Assembly (NCBI RefSeq): GCF_030272615.1
Contig: NC_081408.1
Coordinates: 63,236,614-63,300,613 of the forward strand
Length of the DNA stretch: 64,000 bases
Direction: 5' to 3'
Source of the DNA: Cryptomeria japonica
Taxonomy: Eukaryota; Streptophyta; Pinopsida; Cupressales; Cupressaceae
Shown piece after piece: positions 44,075 to 56,418 of this stretch (within the stretch, counting starts at the first letter, position 1; each line of letters begins with the position of its first letter). The notes under the pieces are model-generated. The model did not search any database and was not told where the DNA came from. It saw nothing but the letters and a program-made list of their open reading frames with translations. A program made the position numbers and the translations under genes.

Positions 44075-46903
44075 TTATGCAAAGGATGGGATCAAAGGGA
44101 TCGAAGGATGGAAAATATGCATTGGATAATGGATAGGGTATTGGAAGATTTGGGCTTGAGTAGATGGAAATGTTGGCAAGATCAACATTGGCACACACCT
44201 TGAGGGGTGATGGACTGATGGAGGAAAGACGTATTTTGGATATTGAGATTTGGATGGAGGAATAGCTTGAGATTTTGGGACATAAGGGCCCAAAATGGAT
44301 GAAGAAGGTGATGGAGGAACAAATTTGAGAGGTTTGGATGGAGGAATAGCAATTTTGGATGCCAAGTTGGATGTTTCTTTTTGTGCTTTAAGGAGCTTCT
44401 TAGGGATCCACATGGTTTTTGACTTTTCATGCTTTTGTGATTCCTTGGAGTGCATTGCTTGCACAAGGGATTTAGGAACCCATATATATTTTGACTTTGC
44501 TTTATTTTGCTTAGTGGGACTTTGTGGCCTATGGGATATTTCTTTTTCTTTATAGATCAAATTTTTATTTGTTTTGACATGTCGATTATATTGGACATGT
44601 TGATCTTTGACTACATGTGGATTGCTAGACTTATGACTTTTATACTTGGCATCCAAATTGCTTGGAGGGGGAAAGGAATGCATGGATGGATATGAATGAA
44701 ATGGACTTCTTTTGGATGGATGAAATTTACTCAAGTATGTGTGCCTTTGCTAATGTTGCATAGGAGATGGAGGGATATAGGGACCTAGAATGGATGGAAG
44801 CGATGATGGGGAAGGTGGACATTTGGATTTTGACTTTGAAGGGATACCAACGCCTTGAGTGTGAGCTTTGTAGCCATGACCATTAGTATACTCTTTGATA
44901 TGAAGGGGTTCTTGCTTGTGAAGGTCTACTCCTTTGCCTTTATGAATATCTTGACTTGTAGGAGACTCTTTTCTTTGGGACGAAGACGTGAGTCCATTAT
45001 GAGGTGGATATGATATGAGAGAAATAATGAGATCTTGAAGTGGATCGGATTGCACCAAAGTGGAAGAACCCATTATGCATGTCGAGGATTCATGAACATC
45101 TTGCACTGACACGTTAGAATCATGAGGGGGATTAGGATCATGAGAGGGACTAGGATTGTGTAGTGGACATGGTTCAATGACAGGCTCTTCAAGAGATGGA
45201 ATGGGAGGAATAATGGGATCATCAAAAGGAATGAGATCTTGGAGTGTATATGGAGCATTAGGACAAGGAGATGGAGGAACAAGTGGATCTTGTGGAGGAT
45301 GTGAAGGAAGAATTTGATCTTGACAAGGAGGAAGATCATTGGAATCCTCTTTAAAGGTACTTTGCTCTGGACTTTCAATGGGATCATCGGAAAGGATGGA
45401 AGGGATATCTGGAATGTCAATGGGATTTGAAAAGACATTTTTTTCATGAAATGGAAGGGGGTCATTTGGGATTGGATGGACTGGGATATCTTGATCTTGC
45501 TCAGGGAATGGAGTGTCAATAGGACTTTGGATAGGATGGACAAGAATAGGGGAATCATCATGAGTGTCTGGGAACATGGGATCCTGGTCAACAATTGGAT
45601 GGGATGATATGGTTTGATCTTGATCTTCATCTTCTTTAGGACTCATTTCTTCATGCTCTAAATTCTCCTCTTGACATGAGGTTGGACTTTGGATATGCAT
45701 GGAGGATTCTAACAAGGAATCAATGTTTTGGCATGAAGGAAATGCACTTTGAAAATTTGTGATGGATTCTAGCAAGGAATCAATGCTTGAACATGAGGAA
45801 GAGGGACTTGGAATGGGGTCCTCTAAACCAGGTAATGGCAATAAAGTGCATGGTGGCATTGGGTCTTGTATTTCTGAAATATGACAAGGATGTGCATCAT
45901 GAATTGGATTATCATGGCAATCAATTATGGATAGCCCCTGGGCAATTGCATCCTTGGGTGTATTGTTTGATGAGGACAATATGGAAGGTTCTTTTGAAAC
46001 TTCTAAAGGTGTAAGGATAGATGCCACTGGAGAATCAATTTGTTTACGAGGAGATGAGGCATTGCTAGACAAAATTGTATTATCTTTATCTTCCTTAAAG
46101 AACTCACTTGGTTGTTTCCTTAAGATCATTGCAAGAAAGCCACCTTTCTTTCGAGGTTTTGACATGATTGGACCTGGAATTTGAACTTGTTTTTGATTTG
46201 ATGTCATTTTTTGATATTGGACTAGATGTTGATCAGATTCGTTTGACATGTTCAAAATTTGGCTTGGTGTATGTTGCAAGCTTTGTTTTTTAATTTGTGA
46301 TTGCGGTTGTTGACATTGATATGTTGATTGAACTTGTTGATATTCCACCATTGGTTGAACTATTTGTTGACATTGTATAGTTGGTTGGACATATTGTTGA
46401 AATTGGACCATTGGTTGTGTTGGTTGCATATGTTGGACCATTGGTTGCGATGGTTGCAAATCTGATTGATAATAAACACCTTGTTCTTGTTGTGGAGGCA
46501 CATAATGTTGAAATTGATGTTGTCTCCTTTCTTGTAATTGTTTCATCATCTCTATTTGCGAGAGGAGAGCTGGTATGTCTGATCGTTCAAGAAGAGATCT
46601 TACATCAATTGGCTCAAGATTTGGATTTCAACCTGGAAATTTTTGAAACACTTTAGACATTTGTGATCTAATTTTCTGAATGTTTTTCACTCTTTGTTCC
46701 AATATCTCATTTTCTTGAGCTAGTCTCTCCTCTAGTTTTTGTATTTGGAGACTTGTTTCATCATAAAAAGTTTGATCGATATTGCCTTGTTGTTGGGTTG
46801 GATAGAATTGTGATTGCCTTGGATTAAAATCCGATTGCATTGTCGATTGATATGTCAAACTTTGTTGCATCATTGGCACTTGGAACCTTGTTTCAATAGA
46901 CAT
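44075..46903 (-). pseudogene. Unknown large protein of the LARD-like element
   Basis: About 943 codons in one minus-strand frame from ATG at 46903 to the stop at 44075, interrupted by TGA at 46628-46630 and TAG at 44750-44752. No frameshift, so it was one ORF recently. Residues about 50-90 form a coiled coil (SLQIQKLEERLAQENEILEQ). Next is a Gln-rich tract with QPMVQ-type repeats, a basic patch (MSKPRKKGGFLAMILRKQ), then a long Ser/Pro/Asp-rich region with a duplicated SIDSLLES, and a C-terminal part carrying SILGPY(I/V)P twice. No zinc knuckle, protease, RT, integrase or TM segment is visible. Its place between leader and 3' UTR is that of gag. I do not recognise a family; a disordered gag-like or adaptor role is a guess. 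Confidence 0.6.
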
Positions 46904-48972
46904 GTCACTTATGCAAATGCAATATTTTTGGAATTTTTTTGATTTTAAAAGGATGATGTATGATATGCAACTAAATGCAACCTAAATAGATGAAAATGCA
47001 ATCTATGTTTTTGGTTGTTTTTGAAGATTTTGACAAACTTTATGAATGAAAATCTAAAAGAGACCCTTAGGAAATTGAAATGATGTCTAGACCTCAAAGG
47101 ACAAAAGGACCAAGTGACAAAAGGACAAAATGACGATGTCTCCCCTATATGCTTGGATACTAAGCTAGGTTTGACGAAATGATATTGATGACAAAAGGAC
47201 CAAAGATGTGATAAGGTCTAGACTTCTTAACAATGACTTAAGGTTTATCAAAGATTTGGATTACTCAAGTATGGCAAGACCTAGTTTTGACACTATATGC
47301 AAAGGGACAATTGCTATGATATGATAATGACTTAAGCTTAATGAAGAGACTTAGGGTATGGAAATATGAATGTATGACAATAGTATGACTTTAATGCAAG
47401 AGGACATATGCAAGTGGATGACTCTTATTGATATGCAAAAGAGTATGACTTAGATGAAAACCTAACCTTGATACTTGACAATGATTTTGCAAAATGCAAC
47501 CTAGGATGAACCTAAATGCAAGTGACATAAATGTTAAGACAAGATTTTGAACAATGTTTGATAATCATGTTTGAAGGTGTGCTTTGAACCTTGTTGAACT
47601 TTTGTTGGATGAATGTCTCTTGTGTTTAACCTTGTTTTGAATCAATTTGTTTTGCTTTTTGAAATGGGATGCAATTCAACTTTTGACAATCAAAGAATAC
47701 AAGATATTGCAACTTAGACTCAAGACACTCATGCTCATTTCCACATTCCTTATGGTAGGCAAAGACATTAGGTACTTGAGAGGTAGACTCATTATGAGAT
47801 TCAAGGAGAATACATAGATGCTTGACCCCACGGGCTCCCCTCCACGGCACTCACTTCTCAGGGCAGCCAAGCATCAGTCCCCATGGAATCTCCCCATGGC
47901 GAACTTAGTATCTCTTCCAAGTATCCGAATTTGTCCTTCTCAAGCAACTAGAAGGGTTTTTGGCCTCTAAAAACAAGGTATTTAGTAAGGATTTCTGTTA
48001 AGCATTACTCCTTGATGTCATGCAAGCATGATTGAGATATTAAGCCCATCAAGATACAAAACAAATGTAGTCACGCAAGCGCGATTTAGACCAAGAGGCC
48101 CTACTTAGATGTTGATATGAGAAAGAGTTCAAGGGTCATCACTTCCCAAGTAACTGCAATTCCCACGTAACACTTCCTTCAAAGCTTTCGCTCATCGGGT
48201 ATTTTTTTATAGTGAGTTAGAATGCCAAGGAATTCTAGCCGTACTCACTTTGGGTCATTCCCTTCTCACGATTATCACTCGCTTGCTAAAGCAAAGTGGT
48301 CGGGAAGGCAGGCCCTCTAATGGAGACAAACAATCAACAACACAAGCATGGTATCGAAGATCTGGATTTCTGATCACCCTATGAAGGATGAGAGCATACT
48401 CTCCTACTCCAATGTCATACTTAACAAAAAAAGCAAACAAAGGTTCATTTCCACCTATTTATAAATCACTAAGTTTCTAATTAAAAATCTCAAACACACA
48501 ATTTGGTTGTTTCTCCAAGGCAACCTGCAAAAACACATGTCAGAAGTTTGATTTGTTCTTTGACCATCGAATCTGCATAACACATGTTAGTAATTTGATT
48601 TTTAGTCTTTTTCATGCATATGCCAAGATCCTGCACACATAATCAGTACCAAAATCCAAAGCATAGAAAACAGAATGCAAAAACACCAAAGATTTCAAGT
48701 AAAAACTGCATTTTTCACCTCTGATCTGGACTTGACATAGGCGCAGAAGTCAGGACACAAGTGCAGGATGTCTAACACAAGTGTAGAATGTTTCAACACA
48801 GGTGCAAGATGTCTCAACATAGGCGCAGAATGCTTCACACAAGCGTAGAAGTCTCCAGAATACCCTGCACGGCTCTATTTTTGAGTTTTTGACCTACAAA
48901 TGAACTTAGAAGCACTCCAAAACATAGTAAGATGGTTAGAAGGTTAGTATTCACGTCGGGTTCACCAGTTAA
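46904..48972 (-). other. LARD-like element leader, non-coding
   Basis: 2 kb between the 5' LTR and the ORF start. No supported gene. Includes four or five short imperfect repeats around ACACAAGTGCAGGATGTCT at about 48755-48855 and a primer-site-like sequence at 48950-48967. Confidence 0.6.
48950..48967 (-). other. Primer binding site candidate, LARD-like element
   Basis: Minus strand TGGTGAACCCGACGTGAA, five bases from the 5' LTR. Starts TGG as a CCA-complement should; I cannot name the tRNA with confidence. Confidence 0.55.
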
Positions 48973-50540
48973 TGTAGCATAGAAATTAGGAATCATCAAA
49001 ACAAGTAGATCAATCAAAACACTAAACATGATAACTTAATCAAAAGAACTCTCATTGAAATGAACCTAATTCCAAAGCACATTCAATAGAGGCACAAAAA
49101 CAAAGCATTTAAAAGAAAATGTCATGCAAACCATATAACAATTCGGATGCTTCTTCCATGCGGCTCCATTGTTGTTCTTTCCTCTTCAATGGGTTTGTGG
49201 ATCTCACCTACAAGTGCTCACACAATTGAAAGCAAAAATCTCAAGAGTACTAGAAGCGAAAGTTCGGTAGTTTGATAGAAATTCGGGATTAAGGATTTGA
49301 AGGATTTGATTTGATTGAAAATCATCCAATTTATAGAAAAATTGGATAAGTGACAAGATTAGCATGATGCAATTCAAATGGAAATTGCAAATCAATATGA
49401 CAAATTATGCACTTTCCATGCACAATTTGATTGATTGACAATTTGATGACAAATTATGACACATTCTATGTCAAATTGATTGATTGTCAATTATGACAAT
49501 TTATGACAAATTGAAATGTCATTCCCATAGAATTAGGAGATGAAATAGGAGGGAAAAGAAATTAGAAATTAAGAAAATAGGAAATTGAAATTGATGACAA
49601 ATTAGGAATTTAGAAATTGAAAGAAATTAGAAATTAGGATTTAGTGAATTAATCAATAATTTTTCATTTATTAATTAATTCACTCATAAAGAGGAATAAT
49701 TAGCCAATTAAATGAATACTTAATTGTAATGAGGAAACTTAGGATAAATAAGTAATTTATTTAATCCTAAAGGAAGAAATGACAAATTAGGTTAAATGAA
49801 TAAATCATAAAACCCTAGAAGACGAATTAGAAATGCGAAAATGACAATTAGGTCTTGATTGAAGATAATTAATGTCATGATTTTGAATTGATAAATGACC
49901 AATGCGACAAAATGATTTGATAAATGCGCCAATTGATGAGGAACAATGACAAATTGATCCAAATTGACATAATTGAGACAGACAATGATCGATAGAGAAA
50001 TGATCGCAAAATGACGAGATCGACAAGAGGACAAGAATCGATGACAAAATAGATTGCAAGATGACAAGATTAACAATGACCACGATCGATGACAAATCGA
50101 TCGTGAAATGACAAAATTAAACATGACAATGATCGAACAATGACAAATTGATCGCATGATGAGAAGATTGAAGGATTGATGATAAATCAACAAGATTGAT
50201 AAGAGGACAACGATCGATGACAAATCGATCACAAGATTGACAAGATTGATAAAGAGGACAAAACCCTAATTAGGATTGACAATGTCCAAAATGATGACAA
50301 ATTAGCATGCTCATAAGATAAAATCGATCAAAATCATGACTGGATAATGTTGTCGACAAGACCAAATTCGAGGACGAGATGATTGAAGAATGTAGAAGAA
50401 TGACTCGATGTTCGCAAAATGATAAAAACCAAGTGCGTGACATAGGAGAAATGTTAATGCGATGCAAAAACCTAAAATGAGGCAATGCGCAAATGTTAAA
50501 GTATGACCTCGCAAGCGTTGACCATTTTTGGGTGTCTACA
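48973..50540 (-). repeat. LARD-like element 5' LTR
   Basis: 1568 bp, TGTAGCAT to GTCTACA; pairs with 39573-41150. Confidence 0.9.
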
Positions 50541-50854
50541 GTTTGAATTTCCCAAAAGATTCTAATTTCTCCTTGAGAAAAGTAACCCAACACATTATAG
50601 AATAATCATCAATGACTAGCATAAAGTATCTATCTCCTTGTAGACTTCTTGTTCTTGTCAGACCACACAAGTCAGTATAAGAACATTATTGGATTTCTCA
50701 GAAATACTCTTCAAAGTTGTTCTAACTTGCTTTCTCATTTGACATTTGTTACATACAGGATTATAAGGTTTTACAATCTTAGGTAAATCCCTTATTGCCT
50801 TAGGTAACTGATCTTTGTAATGCAATCAAAATTCACATGACAAAGTCTTTTATG
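50541..50854 (-). pseudogene. Copia-5 integrase, N-terminal half
   Basis: Minus-strand continuation of 39572. Shows the FLKEKLE / CWVTF region and TDLCG with the first catalytic Asp, but a deletion of about ten bases just before it shifts the frame. Upstream, the CNKCQM-type zinc-binding end is degenerate. Joins the protease piece at 50855. Confidence 0.7.
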
Positions 50855-51298
50855 TCATAACCAACTTTCATCAGTATGTGCAATCAAGCATGTCTTTTCA
50901 TTGTTATTCAAATGAAAGATATTAACTCTAGTCTGATTACCGGTTGTAATCTCTAAACTAGTTCTATTCATGATTTTGCATTTACCATTCTTGAACTGTA
51001 ATTGAAATCTCTTTTCAACTAATTGGCCAACACTCAAAATATTATGCTTCAAACCTTCAACATAATAAACATTGTCAGTATTGTGCTTACCATCAAAAGA
51101 TATAGTGCCTTTTCCTTTGATCAAACAAGCTTTACCATCCCCAAATCTTACTAGACCTCCATTGTATTCTTGAAAAGATAAGAATTTACTTTTATCACCA
51201 GTCATATGATGTGAACATCTGAAATCTATAATCCATTCATCCTCTTCTTTAATTTTAGTTGCTAGGGCCTGCTCTATCAGTGGAATAGTAGGTGTCAA
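50855..51298 (-). pseudogene. Copia-5 protease and pre-integrase region
   Basis: 148 codons. The protease motif reads WIIDFRCSHHMTGD: the catalytic Asp is present, but the Ser-Gly of DSG is Phe-Arg, so the active site is destroyed. Downstream LKHNILSVGQLVEKRF and the NIFHLNNNEKTCLIAH segment match Copia-2. Ends at a stop after DESWL. Confidence 0.82.
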
Positions 51299-52357
51299 TT
51301 GATCTTCTTTAATTGCAAAAAAAGCCCATCCATTGTCTATCGGTTCTTCATCCGAATCATCAGTAACTCATTCCTCAGCATAGTAACGTGATTTGTCTCT
51401 ATTTTTCTTAAATTGGCATCTCTAATATTCAGGGTTAGGCTTATATATTCTTTTAGCTTCTTCTCTTAATCTTACATGTCTATCAGGACATCTAGAAGCC
51501 ATATGACCAACTTTATTGCAGTTAAAACATTTAAATGGTTCTTTACCTTCATACTTACTTCCAATAGGACCTTTAGGCATTTTTCTTGCAAATAGTGCTT
51601 CAAGTTCTTCCAGTTCTTCATTTTCCCTCTTGATATCTTCAAGTTCTCTTGCATAAAGTGCTTTCCAATAAGATTTGTCAGCTAATGATGAAGATGTTGT
51701 AGATGATGATGCTTTGAAGGCTAAATTTGTCTTAATTGTAGCAATAGGACCAAATTCCTCAAGCTCAAATGCTAAAAGTTTTCCAACCAAGGTATCTCTA
51801 GATACTATTGTATTAGGCATTGTTCTCAACTCATTAATATCAACTACTTTCATTTTGTATGCCAGTGGCAATGCTCTTAAAGCTCTAGAAACAATTTCAT
51901 CTTCAGTTAAGGATCCTCCAAAATATTATATTCCCAAAATAATTTCATTAACCCTTTCCATAAAACCAAAAATTCTTTCATCTTCTTTCATTTTTAGATT
52001 TTCATACCTAACCCGGAAGCATTCCAGTTTTGCAATCTTGACAGTGGTGTCTCCTTCATTCAATGTCTACAATTTATCCCAAATAGCTTGAGCAGTAGAT
52101 CGGTCTAATAATCCCATGATTTGATGATCTGATAAGGTTCTCAAGAGTGCTTCTCTTTCTTTGAAATAATTCTCTTGATCCTTACCCAATGTTGGTGGAT
52201 TAGGTTGATTCGGTGTAGGACCAATAGAGCCATTCTTTGTAACATCACGTATGTCTCTTCCAATGCAATTTAGATGTGTCTCCATTTTGATCTTCCATAT
52301 ACCATAGTTAGCTCCATCAAGTTTCAGATTGTCCTTCCTGAAAAAGTTTGCTGTCAT
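51299..52357 (-). pseudogene. Copia-5 gag
   Basis: Start ATG at 52357 (MTANFFRKDNLKLDGANYGIW), 44 bases inside the primer site. Open pieces 52067-52357 and 51422-51871 cover the copia gag domain (LRTLSDHQIMGLLDR, then FELEEFGPIATIKTN). The knuckle CFNCNKVGHMASRC, near 51493-51535, is intact. A stop and shifts in the 51872-52066 interval break the protein. Compare Copia-2, where the knuckle is lost. Confidence 0.82.
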
Positions 52358-52400
52358 AGAATCTCCTCCAACTGTTAAACTTCTACAAAAAGAGGACTTC

Positions 52401-52412
52401 GCTCTGGTACCA
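52401..52412 (-). other. Primer binding site, Copia-5
   Basis: Minus strand TGGTACCAGAGC, one transition from the initiator-Met type. Confidence 0.75.
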
Positions 52413-52414
52413 AT

Positions 52415-53294
52415 TGTTAGGACCTAGAGGCAACTGAGAGGGGGGGGGTGTAAATCAGTTGTCAATTAATTTCAACCTAAATATAGCTTAACAAAACTTG
52501 ATACTTAATACTGGTAAACTAAACTTAATACCGGTTGACAAATTAGCAATTAATTAATATTAATGCCAATGAAACTCAATACATAAAACAGAAAGAGAAA
52601 CAACATCCAAAACACATAACACAAATATTTGTATGTGGAAACCCTGTAAGGAGAAAAACCATGGTGGGAAACCTTACCCACAATCAGATGATATTACTAC
52701 AGATAGTATGTGTATACAAATGGGGTCTACACATGCAGAGGGTCTACCATATGTCATTGTCTTCCTTCTCCCTACTACATCATCTGACAAATGAGATCTT
52801 ACATATATACCAAAACCTAGGACCAAATGTGTAGGTCAGCTAACTAAAAATATTGCATTTAAGCCAATTACAAATAAGTGAAGATGTGATGCATCACGTT
52901 GGCTCAATACATTTACAACAATATCTAATTAATTAAACCATCTCCATAACATGTCACGCTGATCTGGAATAGATAATGCATGTCGGTCTATAACCTAAAC
53001 CAATTTGCTGGTAATAGCAAATATGTTAACCTGATTAGACCAATAACAAAAATACCAAATCCAAGTCTCCAAACCATGTCTTGGACATAACCAAGTGATC
53101 TCCACATGATAACAAGTCATCCCCAGTTCCAGTGAACAATATAACCTGTCGGTGAATGATATACCGGTGACTGTGCATAAGTCACTGAACTTATCATGAA
53201 CATAATGTGTTGGTTCAACATAACCAAAGATCTCCAAAAGGATAAGTGTTAACATCAATGAAAAAACCAATGCAACACATCCATAATTCCAACA
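52415..53294 (-). repeat. Copia-5 5' LTR, internally deleted
   Basis: 880 bp, TGTTAGGACC to TTCCAACA. Compared with 35839-36934 it lacks the stretch after ACACATGCAGAG (near 52740). Confidence 0.85.
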
Positions 53295-53299
53295 CATAC

Positions 53300-54719
53300 A
53301 TTCAAGAACACAAGTAATTACATTCAAGCATTCAAGCAATTGAGCAAACAATCAATCTTCCTTCAAGCCTTGGAGTAGCAATAAAGTCAAGATTCAAGCA
53401 CTGAAGAAGACATTTACATCATATTTTTTTAAAGACTTCATGAAATCCTAATCTCGTGTGGAGACAAAAAATACATTAGAAAGAGGTATATCATTTGGTT
53501 TTTAGTCATTATTCATCTCCCTCAAAAGGAGAATCTTCCATTATAGCAATTCAATTATCTTTTATCTCTATTTCATGGCTAATTCCAAAATCAGGGTTTG
53601 ACCTAAGGCAACCCCATATTCCCAACCATTTTCCTTTCTCAAGTATGTAGAGGTGCAGGTACAAAGATGTGATCTTTAGGATAATATTTATTCATAGTGA
53701 TGAATCAATCCCCCTTCAATGTGCGAAAAGTGCGGAAGACCAAGGCGACCATCACCACGGTCCTGTCATTTTAGGATCTCCTTCAGAGATAAGATCCAAA
53801 TTCGCTTACATTTATTTGTTCTAAGTTGGTGTCTCAATCTTGCATCTATATCTTGGTGTTTTCATGTGGGTAAGTGCACCAAGATGGTGAACAAAAAGGG
53901 GGGTATAAGTGACCACTTTTTTTCTTTTCTTTTTTTTCTGAAAACAGGTAAACCTGAACTTCAAAGAGATATTTGAAGGTCACACACTCAAAACTAGAAG
54001 TTGAGAAAAGAATAAAAATTTAAGTACTTTGAATCTAGTTTTGAAACTACTAATTTTTTTTTAAATTGGATAAGATTAAGAAGGCCAAAGCTTTCATGCA
54101 CAAAAAATTGTTCCTGATTTTTTCATAAAAACATAACATAGCTATTTTTCGTGCGCTGCACAAAAAATATAGTTAGATTTAATATTTTACGAAACCCTTT
54201 GGTAGGATGATAGGTAAGAGTGAGATATAGAATTTGAATTTTTTTTTGTAACCTTTTTGTTGTATTTTTTTTTTATGATTTTTTGAAGTGACTACATCCT
54301 GAAAATTTGGCACCTATTCGTGCATTGGGCATAACTTGCATCAAAATAATAAAAAATGCAAACTGTATTTTTTTTAAGTGTATAGAAGTATATCAAAATT
54401 TATTAAAAAAATGGTAGACATACTCATGTGAGGACTATCAAGGCACTGATAAAGAAAATTAAAGTTTACTATGTTAATGTTGTCCAAAAATAGAAAAAAT
54501 TATATAGTTAGAAAACTGAGAAAATGTGTGAGATTATAGTGGTAATTTTAGGGATACTGACTTGATCATTTGTAAACTTGATGATGAAAAAGTCAAGAAA
54601 TCATGTTGGAGGATGAAAAAATGTGTAAATGGACAAAAATGGGGGGAAAATGGACTTGCAAGCCTTAGGATCATTTTCCAACCCTCTTACCACCTCAATA
54701 TAATTGGACAACAATCAAG
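53300..54719. other. Unassigned repeat DNA right of Copia-5
   Basis: Continues 35838. AT-rich, no gene. The first 100 bases (repeated TTCAAGCA) may be transcribed leader of the element whose TATA box is at 35772. Confidence 0.4.
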
Positions 54720-55418
54720 AAGAATGAATTGCAAAAGATAGCATCTACAATGCCTGATTACAGTCTTGGTTAAGCTCAATATCGAAGGCCTTTGACCTCT
54801 TACTTAAACCCAATTCGATCACCTTTGATCAACCAAATATCCTTCGCATATGATATTTCATTCGATGACCATGAACATTGTCCTTTTTTTTATTCCCATG
54901 ATCTACAATGAGATCTTACATCAATTTATACAATCCCTAAGGAAAAAACCAATTAGGTTGGCCACCTAAAATATATTACAATAAGATAATTACATACATC
55001 CATATTATAATGATATGCCATGTCATCTTTAGACCAAAACAACATTAACCAATCCATTAAACATCCCGGTAACATGCAGAGAACATGTTAACATGATATC
55101 GATCCATAACCTAGATAAGTACTGGACCTAATCTGGGTCTACCATGCCAAAGTGATATCTCCAATCAGTCAAGGCATGATCAAGGATTACCTTCTGCATC
55201 CTGAATTCCATCTAGAAGCTGCACCAACACCACTTATGCATTTTGTCAAATATTCTCAGTAAAAGCTCTGCTGATAAAAATTTAAACCCTTACTAGCAAC
55301 ACTAGTCCTTCTACTGGTAACCAAAACCTATCTACCGATAACCAACCATAATAGCTAGTGTTGACATCAATGAAAAAAATCAATGCAACACATAATAAAT
55401 TCTTCCATATTGCCAACA
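54720..55418 (-). repeat. Truncated Copia LTR remnant
   Basis: Resembles the distal two thirds of the Copia-5 LTR block by block: GATAGCATCTACAATGCC, AATGAGATCTTACAT, CCAATTAGGTTGGCCA, GTTGACATCAATGA, ending ATTGCCAACA. The left part and any partner LTR are missing. Confidence 0.65.
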
Positions 55419-55704
55419 ATTCTCTCCCTCTCTTCCTATCCCCTATTCTCTCTCTTACCCCTCCCCCTGCCTCTCTCTCTCTCCCTATCCCTCTCTCCCT
55501 CTCCTTTTCCCAATCTCCCTCTCTCTCCCTCTCCCTCTCTCCTTTTCCCAATCTCCCTCTCTCTCCCTCTCTCCCTCTCTCTCTCTCCTTTTCCCAATAT
55601 CCCTCTCTCTCTCCCTCTCCCCCTCTCCTTTTCCTAATCTCCCTCTCTCTCCCTCTCCCCCTCTCCTTTTCCTAATCTCCCTCTCTCTCCCTCTCCATCC
55701 ATCC

Positions 55705-55767
<63 letters not shown>

Positions 55768-55889
55768 CCCTCTCCTTTTCCCAATCTCCCTCTCCCTCTC
55801 CCTCTCCTTTTCCCAATCTCCCTCCCTCCCTCTCTCCCTCTTCTTTTCCCAATCTCTCTCTCTCTCCCTCTCCCACTCTCCTTTTCCTA
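55419..55889. repeat. CT-rich (GA-rich on minus) microsatellite and minisatellite array
   Basis: About 470 bases of almost pure pyrimidine. Nine anchors reading (C)CTTTTCC(C/T)A sit at 55503, 55541, 55587, 55627, 55665, 55774, 55806, 55843 and 55880, spaced about 32-46 bases in most intervals. A C-run (about 55706-55716) and a (CT)n run (about 55717-55762) lie in the longest gap. It begins exactly where the polypurine tract of the adjoining LTR remnant would be. Confidence 0.9.
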
Positions 55890-55895
55890 GTTCTA

Positions 55896-56015
55896 CATAA
55901 CACATATGGGTTATGTATAACTAAGGCCAAAAATTCTAGTTATACATAACCCATATGGGTTATGAGAATTTGTGAACATTCACATTAAAGGTTTCCCTAA
56001 CCCGTATGGGTTATG
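55896..56015. repeat. Three near-palindromic 20-mers, spaced about 50 bp
   Basis: Perfect palindrome CATAACCCATATGGGTTATG at 55945-55964. A one-mismatch copy at 55896-55915 (A for C) and a third at 55996-56015 (CTAACCCGTATGGGTTATG core). Confidence 0.85.
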
Positions 56016-56149
56016 GGAAAATATTAATATATTTTAGTCCCAACGGCCTAAAAACCAACATTGCAAGTTGTTTGAAGGCCCCAATGCTTTTTCACATGAT
56101 TTTCTAGGACAATAGCAGTCAAATTTTCATTTTTTTTTGTTACTTTTGC

Positions 56150-56370
56150 TTTGAAATGATTGATTTATCTCGTGTATTGGATTGTTTTTGAAGTTATTTT
56201 ATCATTGTTACTTTAATATCCGCCTGCTTGTTTACATTATAACAAAATGATGATCATTTGTTGTTTTTTTTCTTTTATCATGATTGATTTGTCTTATATT
56301 TTGGTTTATTTTGAAGTTATTTTATTATTGTTACTTTAGATTATAACAAAATGATGATCATTTGTTTGTT
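56150..56370. repeat. Two-copy direct duplication of about 100-115 bp
   Basis: ATGATTGATTT...TTTTGAAGTTATTTTAT...ATAACAAAATGATGATCAT occurs at about 56157-56254 and 56280-56362. T-rich; may be intronic to the following ORF. Confidence 0.75.
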
Positions 56371-56418
56371 TTTTTCTATTTGATTCTAGATTGTCATCAT
56401 GATGTTATGTGTAGGACA

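Larger units (their letters stand above)
39573..50540 (-). mobile_element. Pol-less LTR retrotransposon (LARD-like) with one large unknown ORF
   Basis: 10,968 bp, duplication GTTTG at 39568-39572 and 50541-50545. Nearly identical LTRs of 1578 and 1568 bp begin TGTAGC and end GTCTACA. Orientation is minus: a purine tract (AAAGAGGGGCAAAA, complement of 41151-41164) touches the left LTR and a primer-site-like sequence touches the right LTR. The 7.8-kb internal region has one interrupted ORF of about 940 codons and no pol domain. The LTR pair differs at only a few sites, so this is one of the younger insertions. Copia versus gypsy affinity is unknown. Confidence 0.88.
35839..53294 (-). mobile_element. 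Copia-5: Sirevirus-like copia element split by an 11-kb pol-less element
   Basis: 17.5 kb including the nested element; about 6.5 kb without it. Duplication CATAC at 35834-35838 and 53295-53299. The 3' LTR is 35839-36934 (1096 bp), the 5' LTR 52415-53294 (880 bp; an internal deletion near 52741 removes about 220 bp). Minus strand order: gag, protease, integrase, RT, RNaseH. Same subfamily as Copia-2 by protein sequence. All coding parts are broken. Confidence 0.88.

Noticed and set aside
55282-55930. Several overlapping minus-strand ORFs rich in Arg, Glu and Gly, and a plus-strand Ser/Pro/Leu ORF
   Set aside because: They are translations of the CT-rich array and have no independent coding support.
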